This document shows positions 1-7,994 of a stretch of 64,000 nucleotides of DNA, piece by piece; the stretch's first letter is position 1; every line of letters begins with the position of its first letter. The stretch covers positions 31,167-95,166 of the forward strand of contig JBLNDJ010000023.1 of assembly GCA_050261515.1 (NCBI GenBank), written 5' to 3'. The notes under the pieces are model-generated. The model was not told where the DNA came from and searched no databases. It saw nothing but the letters and a program-made list of their open reading frames with translations. Both the position numbers and the translations under genes were made by a program. Origin of the DNA: JBLNDJ01 sp050261515 (GTDB lineage: Bacteria; Acidobacteriota; Terriglobia; Bryobacterales; Bryobacteraceae).

Positions 1-415
1 GCGGGCTCACGCAGATGGTGGCGTGGACGTGATCGCGGAGGGCGGCGGCGGCCTTGTAGGTGGCCGGGGTGATGCTATGGACGACGAGAACGCGGAAGAT
101 TTCGGGCGGAAGATAGCGGGCGAGGTTGGACTCGACGGCGCCCGAGAGCGCATGAAAGAGCACCAAGTGCGGACGCTCGGCGGCGATGCGCTCGAACAGG
201 GCGCGGGCGCGCGTGAGATCGTCGTCATCCGGTGTGGCGAGCAGGGCGCCGGTGCGGAGATCGTCCGGGTCCGTCACGCGCAGGGCGTGGTGCGCGGCGA
301 GCCAGGAGAGCGTGACGCCGCGGGCGGCGAGCGATTTCACGAGGCCTGCGACAACGACGTAGACGCCGCCGAGTTCGGGCAGGCAGAGCGTGAGGGCGCG
401 TATTGGTTCAGGCAT
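1..415 (-). CDS. Glycosyltransferase, GT4-like N-terminus (partial, runs off left edge)
   Basis: Read on the minus strand from an ATG at 415, this open frame continues past position 1, so only about 138 residues are visible. The protein begins MPEPIRALTLCLPELGGVYV and continues with alternating hydrophobic strands and helices (VKSLAARGVTLSWLAA, then PHLVLFHALSG, then FRVLVVHSITP, then HVHATICVSP). This is the pattern of the N-terminal Rossmann domain of GT-B fold glycosyltransferases of family 4. It overlaps the stop of the upstream flippase gene by 8 bp, so the two are probably co-translated. The likely role is sugar transfer in assembly of the exported polysaccharide. The donor-binding C-terminal half is outside the window, so family and specificity are tentative. 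Confidence 0.6.
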   Translation of the reverse strand, partial: MPEPIRALTLCLPELGGVYVVVAGLVKSLAARGVTLSWLAAHHALRVTDPDDLRTGALLATPDDDDLTRARALFERIAAERPHLVLFHALSGAVESNLARYLPPEIFRVLVVHSITPATYKAAAALRDHVHATICVSP

Positions 416-1766
416 GGCGGGCGATGTGGCGCAGCGCGCAGGGGAGCGCGACGGCGGCGTCGATCAGGTAGGCGGCCGAACCGGCGACGGGCAGCGCGAG
501 GATGCCGAGCGAGGGCATGAGAGCCCAGGCTCCGGCGGTGAAAACGGCCGCTACGGCGAGGTGCAGGATCGCTTTCGTTTTCACTCGGCCGATGCCGACG
601 AGCAGGATTCCGTTGGCGGCCGAGCAGGCCATCAGGAGGTAATAAACCGACATGGCGGCGAGCAGCGCGCGCGCGGGGACGACGCGGCCGCCGGTCCACA
701 GGCCGATGGCGAAGGCGCCAGCGAGCACGAGCGCGGCTCCGGCGGCCAGCATTAGGCCGCAGGTGATTCCGAGAATACGGAGCGCGGCGGCGCGGATCCA
801 TTCCCAATCGCCGCGCCCGCGGGCTTCCGCGTAGGCGGCCAGGTACGGCGAGGCGAGGCCGTAGCAGGCGGTCGCGGCGACGAGGAACGCGGCGGCAGGG
901 ACGCTGTAGGCGGGCACCTGCGCGGGGCCGAGGCGGTTGGCGATCAGGACGTTCGTGGAATAGAGAATGGCCAGGTCGCCCAACTGCACGGCGATGAGCG
1001 GAGTGCCGTAGGCGGCGATAGTGCGGGCGCTGGCGAGGCTGCAAAAACGCGGCGCCGGGCGCAGTCCGGGGTGGCGGATCAGAAGGACGTAGGCCGCGAG
1101 CGCGCAGGCGGAGACGAGCGCCGGGGCGCTCATCGCGATCGCGAACGAGGCGGTCGAGACCGGGCCGAGCGCGAGCGCGAAGACGAGCGCGACCGAGAGC
1201 AGCGAGCCGGCGATCTGGGCATACGCCCCGAGGTAGCCTTCCTGAAGCGCGGCGGAGAGCGGCGCGGCAGCGTTGAGCGAGAACGAGGCTGCGAAGAAAA
1301 GACCGCAGATGAGAAGCAGGGCGCGGGCGTCCGGGGCGAGTGCGGAGTGCGGGGCGACTCCGAGCAGGCGCGGGACGGCGGGAATCCGCGAGGCCGCGCA
1401 GACGGCGGCCGCGATGAGGACCGATAACAGGACGAAGCCGAAGAAGGCGGTCGAGACGTGGCGGCGCACGGCGGGCCAGTCGCCTCGGCCATAGTCTCGC
1501 CCGGCGGCGTTGACGAGGCCCGAAGCGAGGCCGAAATCCGAGATGCCGAGCCAGGCAATGACGGAGCCGGCGGCGAGCCACAGGCCATAGCGCTCGGGGC
1601 CGAGCACCTGCAACGAGAGCGGGATGGTGACGGCGCGGGCGAGGACGGCGGCGAGTTTCGCGGCGAGTCCGGCGCGCGCGGTGCGCCACGCACGGCGGCC
1701 GCGGCGCTCGCGATGCTCCGCGGTGCGGTCACAGGCTTCCCGCAATTCTATTTCGATGGCCGTCAT
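408..1766 (-). CDS. Polysaccharide flippase (Wzx/MATE-like membrane protein)
   Basis: A 452-residue integral membrane protein with a short basic N-terminus (about 25 residues) followed by roughly twelve to fourteen hydrophobic segments. The first membrane segments carry the run of small residues and the LGPERYGLWLAAGS motif common in Wzx/oligosaccharide flippases (lipid-linked repeat-unit translocases of the MOP superfamily). The expected role is flipping undecaprenyl-linked oligosaccharide across the inner membrane. Its stop overlaps the start of the glycosyltransferase gene, consistent with an EPS operon. It starts 69 bp from a divergently oriented phage-like gene pair. Substrate cannot be told from sequence. 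Confidence 0.8.
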   Translation of the reverse strand: MTAIEIELREACDRTAEHRERRGRRAWRTARAGLAAKLAAVLARAVTIPLSLQVLGPERYGLWLAAGSVIAWLGISDFGLASGLVNAAGRDYGRGDWPAVRRHVSTAFFGFVLLSVLIAAAVCAASRIPAVPRLLGVAPHSALAPDARALLLICGLFFAASFSLNAAAPLSAALQEGYLGAYAQIAGSLLSVALVFALALGPVSTASFAIAMSAPALVSACALAAYVLLIRHPGLRPAPRFCSLASARTIAAYGTPLIAVQLGDLAILYSTNVLIANRLGPAQVPAYSVPAAAFLVAATACYGLASPYLAAYAEARGRGDWEWIRAAALRILGITCGLMLAAGAALVLAGAFAIGLWTGGRVVPARALLAAMSVYYLLMACSAANGILLVGIGRVKTKAILHLAVAAVFTAGAWALMPSLGILALPVAGSAAYLIDAAVALPCALRHIARHA

Positions 1767-1835
1767 TCAGTTACGGGACTCTTCGGAGCGAACCGCAAAA
1801 TCGTGTGCGTTAGGTTGAGGGCGAAGGAGAGCACA

Positions 1836-2138
1836 ATGCTGAACTACCTTACGAAGCTGTATGAGCTGGGCGCGCTGCCGGTGGTGCGGCCCGGAGCGGC
1901 TTCGCGCATGGCGGTGGGCGCGAGCCCGACGGTGAGCGGAGGGCTGGGGACCACGGTGGTGCGGCTGGTGGCGACGACCGACTGCCACGTTTGTTTCGGC
2001 GCCGATCCGGTGGCGGATGAAAACAGCCTGTTCCTGCCCGCCAACATGCCCGAGTACTTCGCCTGCGCGCCGGAGGAGAAGATCTCGGCCGTTTCCGATG
2101 CGGCGGACGGGATGCTGTACATCGCGCCGGCGATCTAG
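1836..2138 (+). CDS. Small phage-structural-like protein
   Basis: A 100-residue protein starting MLNYLTKLYELGALPV. The ATG at 1836 is preceded by a good ribosome binding site (AAGGAGAG, 1825-1832), which decides this start over longer upstream frames. The central segment TTDCHVCFGADPVADENSLF followed by LPANMPEYFACAPEEKISAV resembles small beta-rich proteins encoded next to tail or capsid genes in prophages, which carry a DCH-x-FG...LPA...PEYF pattern (from memory of the family, not searched). There is no signal peptide. It ends 9 bp before the beta-helix gene and probably forms a two-gene unit with it. Function unknown. Confidence 0.6.
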   Translation: MLNYLTKLYELGALPVVRPGAASRMAVGASPTVSGGLGTTVVRLVATTDCHVCFGADPVADENSLFLPANMPEYFACAPEEKISAVSDAADGMLYIAPAI

Positions 2139-2147
2139 GGGGGCGCT

Positions 2148-3611
2148 ATGATTTTCAGGCCGGGTTTCGTTCATGGGCGCCCGCGGGGCGCGTCCCGTCC
2201 GTGCTGGTACGTGGATTCGGCGAACGGGGATGATGCCAACAGCGGGAGGTCGCCGGCGAGCGCGCTGCGAAGCATCGGGGCCGCCCAGGCGCGGCTGAGC
2301 GCGGGCGATACGCTGGCGCTGGCGCGCGGATCGCACTGGCGCGAGCAGTTGACGATTCCGGCGGAAGGCATCGAAGTGGAGGCGTACGGCGCCGGCGACA
2401 AGCCGCTGCTCGACGCTTCCGATGTGATCGATCCGGCGGCGTGGACGAAGACGCCGGGATTCGAGGACGTCTACGAAGCGGTGTTGCCGGTGCTGCAAAT
2501 GGGGACGCAGACGTTTCCCGGGCTGTGGGAAGACGGCGTCTGGCTGGGGTACAGGACCAGCACGGCGGCGGTCGATGCGGAGGCGGGAACCTACTTTCCG
2601 GCGGGCCTCGGAGGCGAGCCGGCGAGCCCTATGACGGTCTACATACACACGAGCGACGGCTCGGACCCGCGCACCAACGGCAGGCGCTACGAGTATTCGC
2701 GGCGCGAGGCGGGGTTGAAGTCGCGCTTCCCGGTGAAGGTGAGCGGGGTGCACACGCGGCGGAATTGCGCGACTCCGGGGAGCCTGATCGTGGGGCCGAA
2801 CTCGCACGTCGAGGACTGCCTGGCGTCGGACGGCACGTTTCACAACGTGTACGCGTGCGGCGGGTGCTATTTGAAGAACGTCGAGGCGCGAAACGCGTAT
2901 CACTACGACTCGCTGGCGATGTTCGTGTTCTTCGACGACGCGGCGGCGGGCGAAGACATCACGCTCGAGGATTGCTGGGCGCACATGGATTCGATTCCCG
3001 GGCCGATTGCGCAGTCGCCGCTGGGGTTCTACGGGCATTCGGCGGCGGGCATATACGGAACGATCACGTACCGGCGGTGCCGGACGACGGGCCTGAACTC
3101 GGGACTCTCGGCAGGCAACGCGGCGCGGTGCGTGCTCGACGGGTGCACGGTGGAGGGCGCGCAGTGGCCGTACTCGGTGAACTGCGCGGAGTCGGAGGTG
3201 ACCGGCTGCAGCGCGGTGGGGGGACCCATTTCGCGTGTGCTTTCTACCAATAACGGCACTGGATTGAACATCACGGTTCGGAATTTCGCGCTGGTGGATT
3301 CGCCGGAGGTGGGGTGCGAGGGATTCTTCGCTCCGGGGCCGGATGTCAGCCTGGATATTTCGGATTCGACGTTCGGGCCGATTGCGTGGAGCGCTTCCGC
3401 TGCCCGGGCTAAGTTGCGGTGCCACAGGATGACGTTCCGGGGCACTTACTACTACTACATGGATGTGGCTCCGGTGGACGCGTTCGAGGTGGAGAGCGAC
3501 TATAACCATTTCGACGCGAATGGGAATGGGCTGTTCCGGTGGCGCGGGGTGGAGTATACGCTGGGGGCGTGGCGAGCGGCTACGGGACAGGATATCCATT
3601 CTGAAGCGTAG
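2148..3611 (+). CDS. Right-handed parallel beta-helix protein (pectate-lyase-like / tailspike-like)
   Basis: A 487-residue protein. After a short N-terminus comes WYVDSANGDDANSGRSPASA, the standard opening of beta-helix proteins, then AGDTLALARGSHWRE and many short rungs (N-terminal cap near residues 20-60, rungs to about 430). Cysteines and asparagines recur at rung spacing. There is no signal peptide, which argues against an ordinary secreted polysaccharide lyase and, with the phage-like gene immediately upstream, suggests a tailspike-type or cell-associated glycan-binding or cleaving protein. No catalytic site could be assigned. It is convergent with the four-helix-bundle gene, and a heptamer repeat separates the two. 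Confidence 0.7.
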   Translation: MIFRPGFVHGRPRGASRPCWYVDSANGDDANSGRSPASALRSIGAAQARLSAGDTLALARGSHWREQLTIPAEGIEVEAYGAGDKPLLDASDVIDPAAWTKTPGFEDVYEAVLPVLQMGTQTFPGLWEDGVWLGYRTSTAAVDAEAGTYFPAGLGGEPASPMTVYIHTSDGSDPRTNGRRYEYSRREAGLKSRFPVKVSGVHTRRNCATPGSLIVGPNSHVEDCLASDGTFHNVYACGGCYLKNVEARNAYHYDSLAMFVFFDDAAAGEDITLEDCWAHMDSIPGPIAQSPLGFYGHSAAGIYGTITYRRCRTTGLNSGLSAGNAARCVLDGCTVEGAQWPYSVNCAESEVTGCSAVGGPISRVLSTNNGTGLNITVRNFALVDSPEVGCEGFFAPGPDVSLDISDSTFGPIAWSASAARAKLRCHRMTFRGTYYYYMDVAPVDAFEVESDYNHFDANGNGLFRWRGVEYTLGAWRAATGQDIHSEA

Positions 3612-3614
3612 GGT

Positions 3615-3680
3615 AGAAGCCAGAAGTCAGAAGCCAGAAGTCAGAAGGCAGAAGCCAGAAGTCAGAAGTCAGAAGTCAGA
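3615..3680. repeat. Tandem heptamer repeat (AGAAGYC family)
   Basis: Nine consecutive 7-bp units, alternating AGAAGCC and AGAAGTC with one AGAAGGC, followed by a partial unit. It fills the convergent gap between the beta-helix gene and the four-helix-bundle gene and reaches into the coding end of the latter. A related arrangement lies between glnA and glnE. Confidence 0.85.
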
Positions 3681-4027
3681 ATGGCTCTCGCGTAGGTGGT
3701 TAGCATTCGGCTGAGTTCTTCTAGCGATTGGGTCAGTGCTTGGGTTTGACCGTAACCCAGGTCTTGGGTCAAGAGCAGGTAGTAACGACTTTCTTCTAAA
3801 GAGCCTTGGGCTATGTTGAGGTAGCGGGCTTTGTCTGGTTTTGTTCGCTTTCCGAAACCTTCGGCTATGTTGGCTGGGATGGAGATGGCTGCTCTTCTCA
3901 TTTGTGCGGCAAGACCGTAGGTTTCTTGCTTGGGGAAAAGTTCAGTTAGTTTGTATATTCCGAGGACGAATTGATGCGATTTTTGCCAGACTTGCAGGTC
4001 TCGAAACGTTTTGGAGGGTTTCGTCAT
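3662..4027 (-). CDS. Four-helix-bundle protein (S23 / intervening-sequence family)
   Basis: A 121-residue protein with the family pattern FRDLQVWQKSHQFVLGIYKL near the N-terminus, then QMRRAAISIPANIAEGFGKR, then LNIAQGSLEESRYYLLL. This is the TIGR02436-type bundle first seen inside 23S rRNA intervening sequences and now known as a common small protein of unknown role. The ATG overlaps the stop of the tyrosine-kinase gene in an ATGA arrangement, so translation is probably coupled to it. The last residues (TSDF) and the stop codon are supplied by the adjacent AGAAGTC repeat. Base composition is visibly less GC-rich than the neighbours, suggesting separate acquisition. Confidence 0.88.
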   Translation of the reverse strand: MTKPSKTFRDLQVWQKSHQFVLGIYKLTELFPKQETYGLAAQMRRAAISIPANIAEGFGKRTKPDKARYLNIAQGSLEESRYYLLLTQDLGYGQTQALTQSLEELSRMLTTYARAILTSDF

Positions 4028-6243
4028 CCGGCTTCCTGGGTGTAATAGGCTTTGTAGCGATCGTAATATCTGTAATTGCCGTGGCGGCTGGAGCGTTTGG
4101 GGTTCCAGTCGTTCAGGATCGAACCCAGGAGGGGGGAGCCGTCGTTTTGGAATTTTTTGCAGGCGGCTTGCAGGTTGTCTTTTGTGGTTTGGTTGGCTCT
4201 CGCTACCAGGATGACTGCGTCGGCGTTTCTTGCCAGGACTCGGGCGTCCGGCATCGTTAGCATGGGCGGGGTGTCGATCAGGATCAGGTCGAAACTGGCT
4301 CGGAGCAGCGTGAGCAGGTCGTTGACCCGGTTTGAGAATAAGAGGGGGGCTTCGGCCAGGGTTGAGCGGCCGCTGGTCAGGACGGTCAGGTTCGGGATTT
4401 GCGTGGCCCGGAGGAGTCCTTCCAACGGCTCTTTCACGGGCTCGGGGCGGCGGAGGAGGTCGGCCAGGCCGGTTTCGTTTTCCAGATCGAACACCTGGTG
4501 GAGCCGGGGCTTTCTCAGGTCGGCGTCGATCAGGAGAACTTTGGCTCCTACTTCGGCCAGCGCGATGGCCAGGTTGCTGGCAACCATCGTCTTTCCTTCT
4601 TTGGGCGAGGGGCTCGAGAGGACCAGGGTTTTGGGGCGCTCGCGGCCGGCGGTGAAGAGAATCGAGGCGATTGCTCCCCGGAAGGATTCGGCCATGGCTG
4701 AGGGCTTGCGTTGCCAGGTGACGAGTTCCAGGCGGCCGGCGTCGTGCCGGCGCAGGCGGCGCTTTCTGGCGGGGTCGGCGGCGGCCGAGGGGATGAGACC
4801 GATCTCGGGCACCCCCAGGAATGCCGCGGTGTCTCCGGGTTCCTGTACATTGGTTCCGGCGCGCTCTCTGGCTACGACGTAGACCAGGCCTAAGAATGTA
4901 CCCGCGATCAATCCGGCAGCGGTGTTGTGGAACAGATCCGGCTTGTAAGGGGCTTCCGGGGGAATGGCCGGGTCGAGGATTCTGATGTTACTCGCCCGCA
5001 TGGCGGAAGCGATGCCGGCTTCGCGGACCCGCTGGAGCATGGCGTCATAGGCCTGGCGGTTGGTGTCCACCTCGCGCTTGAGGATGTTGTAGTGCGCGAC
5101 GCGGCCGGCCTGCCCGCTGACGAGGAGAACGTGTTCGGCGCATTCCCTGGTGAGCAGGGATTCGCGGCGGACGGCGGCTTCGTAGTCGTTCCTGATGCGG
5201 CGGACGATGTTTTCGCGCTGCGCGGCGAGCGCGGATTCGAGCGCGGCGATCTGGGCTTCGACCCGCTTGACCTTCGGGTGCGCGGCGGTCAGGGCCGAGG
5301 TGAGATCGGCGAACTGGCGGCGCAAGTCGGTCAGCCTGGATTGCGATTCCTTGAGCGAGCCGTCGTCGAGCACGTCGGGCAGCGATTCGGGCGCGGCGGT
5401 GGCCGCCACTTCATACTTCGACTGGCGGGCGACCCGATCCGCCTGCGCCTTCGAGAGTTCCTCCTGCAACTGCCTCAGTTTTTCCTCTTCTACGTTGTTC
5501 TTCTCCGATGTAAATACCAAGCCTGCGTCGCGCGCATAGCTCCGGAGCTGCTCCTCCGATTCTTCGAGCTTCGTGCGTACATCTCCCATCTGGCGAAGGA
5601 GCCAGTTGCCGGTGTCCTGCGTGGTCTTCCAGCGCGATTCGAGGTTCTGATCGATGAATTCGTGGGTGAGGGTGTTGACGAACTCGGCGGCGAGGGCGGG
5701 GTCCTTGGAATCGGCCGTGATGTCGATGATGCGGCTGTTGGGATGTGCGCGGATCTTGAGGTTGAAGGCTCCGCCGGCGGGCGCGGCGGGCTGGAACAAT
5801 CCGGCGCCTTTCGCGAAATCGGAGAGGCGATCACGAGCGGGGCGGTAATCGAAGCCCAATTTCTTCGAGACGCGCTCGAGCAGGGAGCGGCTCTGGAGGA
5901 CTCGGAGCTGGGTTTGGATGTCGGATTCGGCGTAAGAGGCGGGGGATTCGCTGGTGGGGCTGACGTTCCTCATGTTGAGGAAGTCCTCGTTGAGGCCGAG
6001 GATTTCGATGGAGGTCTTCGCCTGGTAGACGGGGGTTTGCGGGAGTGTGAATAGAAGGGCGGCGAGGCCTCCGAGGAAGGTGGCGAGCAGGAGGACTTTC
6101 CTGTGGCGTTGAAGAAGGCGCCAGTAGACGAGGAGGCCTCCGGAGAAGAGCGCGGGGGTGCGGTCGAGGGTGTCGGGCGGCGGCGCGTTGACGACTTCGA
6201 GCCTGGGGGCGGGCGGGTTGGATGGTCTGAGTTCGAGGTCCAT
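4024..6243 (-). CDS. Polysaccharide co-polymerase with tyrosine autokinase domain (Wzc-type)
   Basis: A 739-residue inner-membrane protein controlling EPS chain length and export. An N-terminal Wzz domain begins near residue 38; membrane segment 1 is at about 49-68. A long periplasmic coiled-coil region follows (about 180-420), and membrane segment 2 is at about 436-458. The cytoplasmic bacterial tyrosine-kinase domain carries Walker A (SPSPKEGKTMVASN, about 543), Walker A' (VLLIDADLRKPR, about 568) and Walker B (LILIDTPP, about 651). The C-terminal tail (GNYRYYDRYKAYYTQEAG) holds six tyrosines, the usual autophosphorylation cluster. The gene follows the Wza-type exporter with a 1-bp gap. All expected kinase motifs are present, so it should be active. 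Confidence 0.93.
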   Translation of the reverse strand: MDLELRPSNPPAPRLEVVNAPPPDTLDRTPALFSGGLLVYWRLLQRHRKVLLLATFLGGLAALLFTLPQTPVYQAKTSIEILGLNEDFLNMRNVSPTSESPASYAESDIQTQLRVLQSRSLLERVSKKLGFDYRPARDRLSDFAKGAGLFQPAAPAGGAFNLKIRAHPNSRIIDITADSKDPALAAEFVNTLTHEFIDQNLESRWKTTQDTGNWLLRQMGDVRTKLEESEEQLRSYARDAGLVFTSEKNNVEEEKLRQLQEELSKAQADRVARQSKYEVAATAAPESLPDVLDDGSLKESQSRLTDLRRQFADLTSALTAAHPKVKRVEAQIAALESALAAQRENIVRRIRNDYEAAVRRESLLTRECAEHVLLVSGQAGRVAHYNILKREVDTNRQAYDAMLQRVREAGIASAMRASNIRILDPAIPPEAPYKPDLFHNTAAGLIAGTFLGLVYVVARERAGTNVQEPGDTAAFLGVPEIGLIPSAAADPARKRRLRRHDAGRLELVTWQRKPSAMAESFRGAIASILFTAGRERPKTLVLSSPSPKEGKTMVASNLAIALAEVGAKVLLIDADLRKPRLHQVFDLENETGLADLLRRPEPVKEPLEGLLRATQIPNLTVLTSGRSTLAEAPLLFSNRVNDLLTLLRASFDLILIDTPPMLTMPDARVLARNADAVILVARANQTTKDNLQAACKKFQNDGSPLLGSILNDWNPKRSSRHGNYRYYDRYKAYYTQEAG

Positions 6244-6244
6244 G

Positions 6245-7195
6245 TTAGTGGCGCCAGATAGCGATGCCGGTTCCGATCTGGAGGGCGGCTTCGAGTCCGC
6301 GCACGGTGGCGCTTTTCGCCATGCTGGTGGGAACGAAGAGGATGTCGCCGGCGTTGAGGGCGACGTCGGCGGAGCGGCCGGCGACGATCTTCCGCAGGTC
6401 GATGGGGACTTCGGTGCGGTTGGCGCCCCCGGGGCTGCGCTTGAGAATTTTCGCGCTGCGCGGCGCGGCGGCGGGGCCGAAGCCTTCGGCGAGCGAGAGG
6501 GCCTGAAGGACGGTCATGTTTTCCTTTTCGTTGAGGACGAAGCCGCCCGAGCGCTTGACGGCTCCGATCACGTAGATCATGTCGGCCGTGGGGACGGAGA
6601 TGACGTCGTTGGGGCAGATGACGATGTTCTCCTGCGGGTTGCGCGCGCCGATGATGGAGGCGACCGAGACCTGGGCGACGGAGTAGGCGCCGGTGGAATC
6701 GGGGGCGGCGCCGGCGAGCGGGATGGGGCCGTATTCGGCGCGGCGTGTGATTTTGATGGAGTGGCCGGCGTCCTGGCGGAGACCGCCCGCCATGGAGAGA
6801 ATTTCGAAGAGGGTCTTGCGTCCTTCGAGCTGCTGGAGGCCGGGGTGGGCGACGGCGCCGAGGACGGAGACGGGCTGGCTGCGGAATTCGGCGACGGAGA
6901 CGGAGACCTGCGGTTCCTTGATGTAAGTGCGGAGGCGCGCGGCGATTTCGGTTTCGAGCTGCTCGACGGTAAGGCCGGCGGCGCGGAGGCGGCCGATGAG
7001 GGGGAGACGGAGGTCGCCGGTAGTCTCGATGCGGAGGGGGCTTTCGCCGAATTCGTCGGCGTCGAGCGCCCGGACGGTGATGCGGTCGTTGGGTCCGAGG
7101 ATGTAGGCGCGCGCGGGCTCGGCGGGCGGCGCGGCGGTGGCGGCGGCGCTCGCGAGGACGAGTGCGGCGAGGGCGATCCAGGGGGCGGGTTTCAT
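6245..7195 (-). CDS. Polysaccharide export outer-membrane protein (Wza-type, SLBB domains)
   Basis: A 316-residue exported protein when started at the ATG at 7195. That start gives a clean signal peptide (MKPAPWIALAALVLASAAAT) and avoids the overlap with the upstream antiterminator gene that a longer frame would need. The polysaccharide-export domain begins YILGPNDRITVRALDADEFG (about 30-110), followed by SLBB-type segments (PVSVLGAVAHPGLQQLEG and MIYVIGAVKRSGGFVL). The C-terminal helix (VRGLEAALQIGTGIAIW) fits the outer-membrane pore helix of Wza. There is no lipobox cysteine, unlike the E. coli lipoprotein. It forms the export channel with the co-polymerase encoded immediately downstream. 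Confidence 0.92.
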   Translation of the reverse strand: MKPAPWIALAALVLASAAATAAPPAEPARAYILGPNDRITVRALDADEFGESPLRIETTGDLRLPLIGRLRAAGLTVEQLETEIAARLRTYIKEPQVSVSVAEFRSQPVSVLGAVAHPGLQQLEGRKTLFEILSMAGGLRQDAGHSIKITRRAEYGPIPLAGAAPDSTGAYSVAQVSVASIIGARNPQENIVICPNDVISVPTADMIYVIGAVKRSGGFVLNEKENMTVLQALSLAEGFGPAAAPRSAKILKRSPGGANRTEVPIDLRKIVAGRSADVALNAGDILFVPTSMAKSATVRGLEAALQIGTGIAIWRH

Positions 7196-7277
7196 TCGTT
7201 TGTGGCGCGTTTTAGGGCTTTTGGGCAAAGCTCGCGCTCTGCGACTCCCATGGGGGCCGGTTTCGGATGTTGATTTT

Positions 7278-7811
7278 TCAGCCGCAGGCGATTTGGGCCG
7301 CGTGGGCGCCAAAGTGCCGCGGAGCTTGTGTACCTTCGCCGGCGGGCGCGTCGAGTCCGGCGATGAGGGCGCGGCGAAGCGCCTCGACGCTGAGGACGAG
7401 CTGCCGGGTTTTCCTGACCTTGATGACAGCGCCGCGGGCGCCGCGGAGGGGTCCGCCGGCGACGGTCATCTTTTCGGTCTGTTCCTTGTAGGGCCACGGC
7501 CGGAGGGGCACGCCGGCGCGGATCGCGGCCCGGATGGCTTCGATCTCTTCGGTGGGGATGACGGCGGCTTCGTGTCCGGCGGCGACGAGAGCGAGGACGC
7601 CGGGGACGTCGTAGAGGGCGCGGCGCTCGTGGAGCGAGAAGCGACAGAAGACGAAGCCGGGGAACAGGGGCAGATCGAGTTCGCGGATGCGTCCGGCCGC
7701 GCGGCGCTGGGTGCGATAGAGCGGCAGGAAGCTTTCGCGACCGAGGGACGACAGATGGCGGTGGACGGATTTCTCGTGTTGCGGTTTGACGAGAAGCGCG
7801 TACCAATGCAC
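7278..7811 (-). CDS. NusG-family antiterminator (RfaH/UpxY-like specialised paralogue)
   Basis: A 177-residue protein with an NGN domain (MHWYALLVKPQHEKSVHRHL at the start, LPLFPGFVFCRFSL near residue 47) and a C-terminal KOW segment (LRGARGAVIKVRKTRQLVLS, about 121-140). Family members load onto RNA polymerase and suppress termination in long surface-polysaccharide operons. Its position as first gene of the EPS operon, directly before the exporter and co-polymerase genes, is the classic arrangement. A C-terminal tail of about 30 residues follows the KOW motif. No ops-like element was recognised. Confidence 0.9.
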   Translation of the reverse strand: MHWYALLVKPQHEKSVHRHLSSLGRESFLPLYRTQRRAAGRIRELDLPLFPGFVFCRFSLHERRALYDVPGVLALVAAGHEAAVIPTEEIEAIRAAIRAGVPLRPWPYKEQTEKMTVAGGPLRGARGAVIKVRKTRQLVLSVEALRRALIAGLDAPAGEGTQAPRHFGAHAAQIACG

Positions 7812-7994
7812 GGATGTCGTGTCTCCTCCGCGTTGGCGCCGTGCGGTGCAGGCGCGGGTTATCTGGCGTTCAGAGAGGTAGTGGGGGGAGTGGGGGGAAG
7901 TTCTCGGGGAGAGTTGGGGGGAGATTACAGGATGGTCTGAGTTAGCCGCGCGGAAGCGCCGACACTCTTGTCGACAATGCGGCTGGAGAAGAGA
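7812..7994. promoter_or_regulatory. Leader of the EPS operon with clustered G-runs
   Basis: 183 bp between the TPR-PIN gene and the antiterminator gene. The plus strand, which is the template for the EPS operon, has G-runs of 6, 6, 4 and 6 at 7883-7888, 7892-7897, 7906-7909 and 7916-7921, with loops of 3, 8 and 6 nt. This is a G-quadruplex-capable tract. The transcript would carry a C-rich leader here. No convincing -35/-10 pair was seen. Confidence 0.45.

Noticed and set aside
1767..3599. A 610-codon open frame on the minus strand
   Set aside because: It is antisense to the small phage-like gene and the beta-helix gene, is very rich in Arg, Pro and His, and has no recognisable domain; it is a GC-rich shadow.
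3615..3680. CRISPR array
   Set aside because: Units are 7 bp, contiguous and without spacers; no cas genes are present.
7195..7312. Longer N-terminus of the Wza-type exporter
   Set aside because: It would overlap the antiterminator gene by 35 bp and bury the signal peptide; the ATG at 7195 is better.
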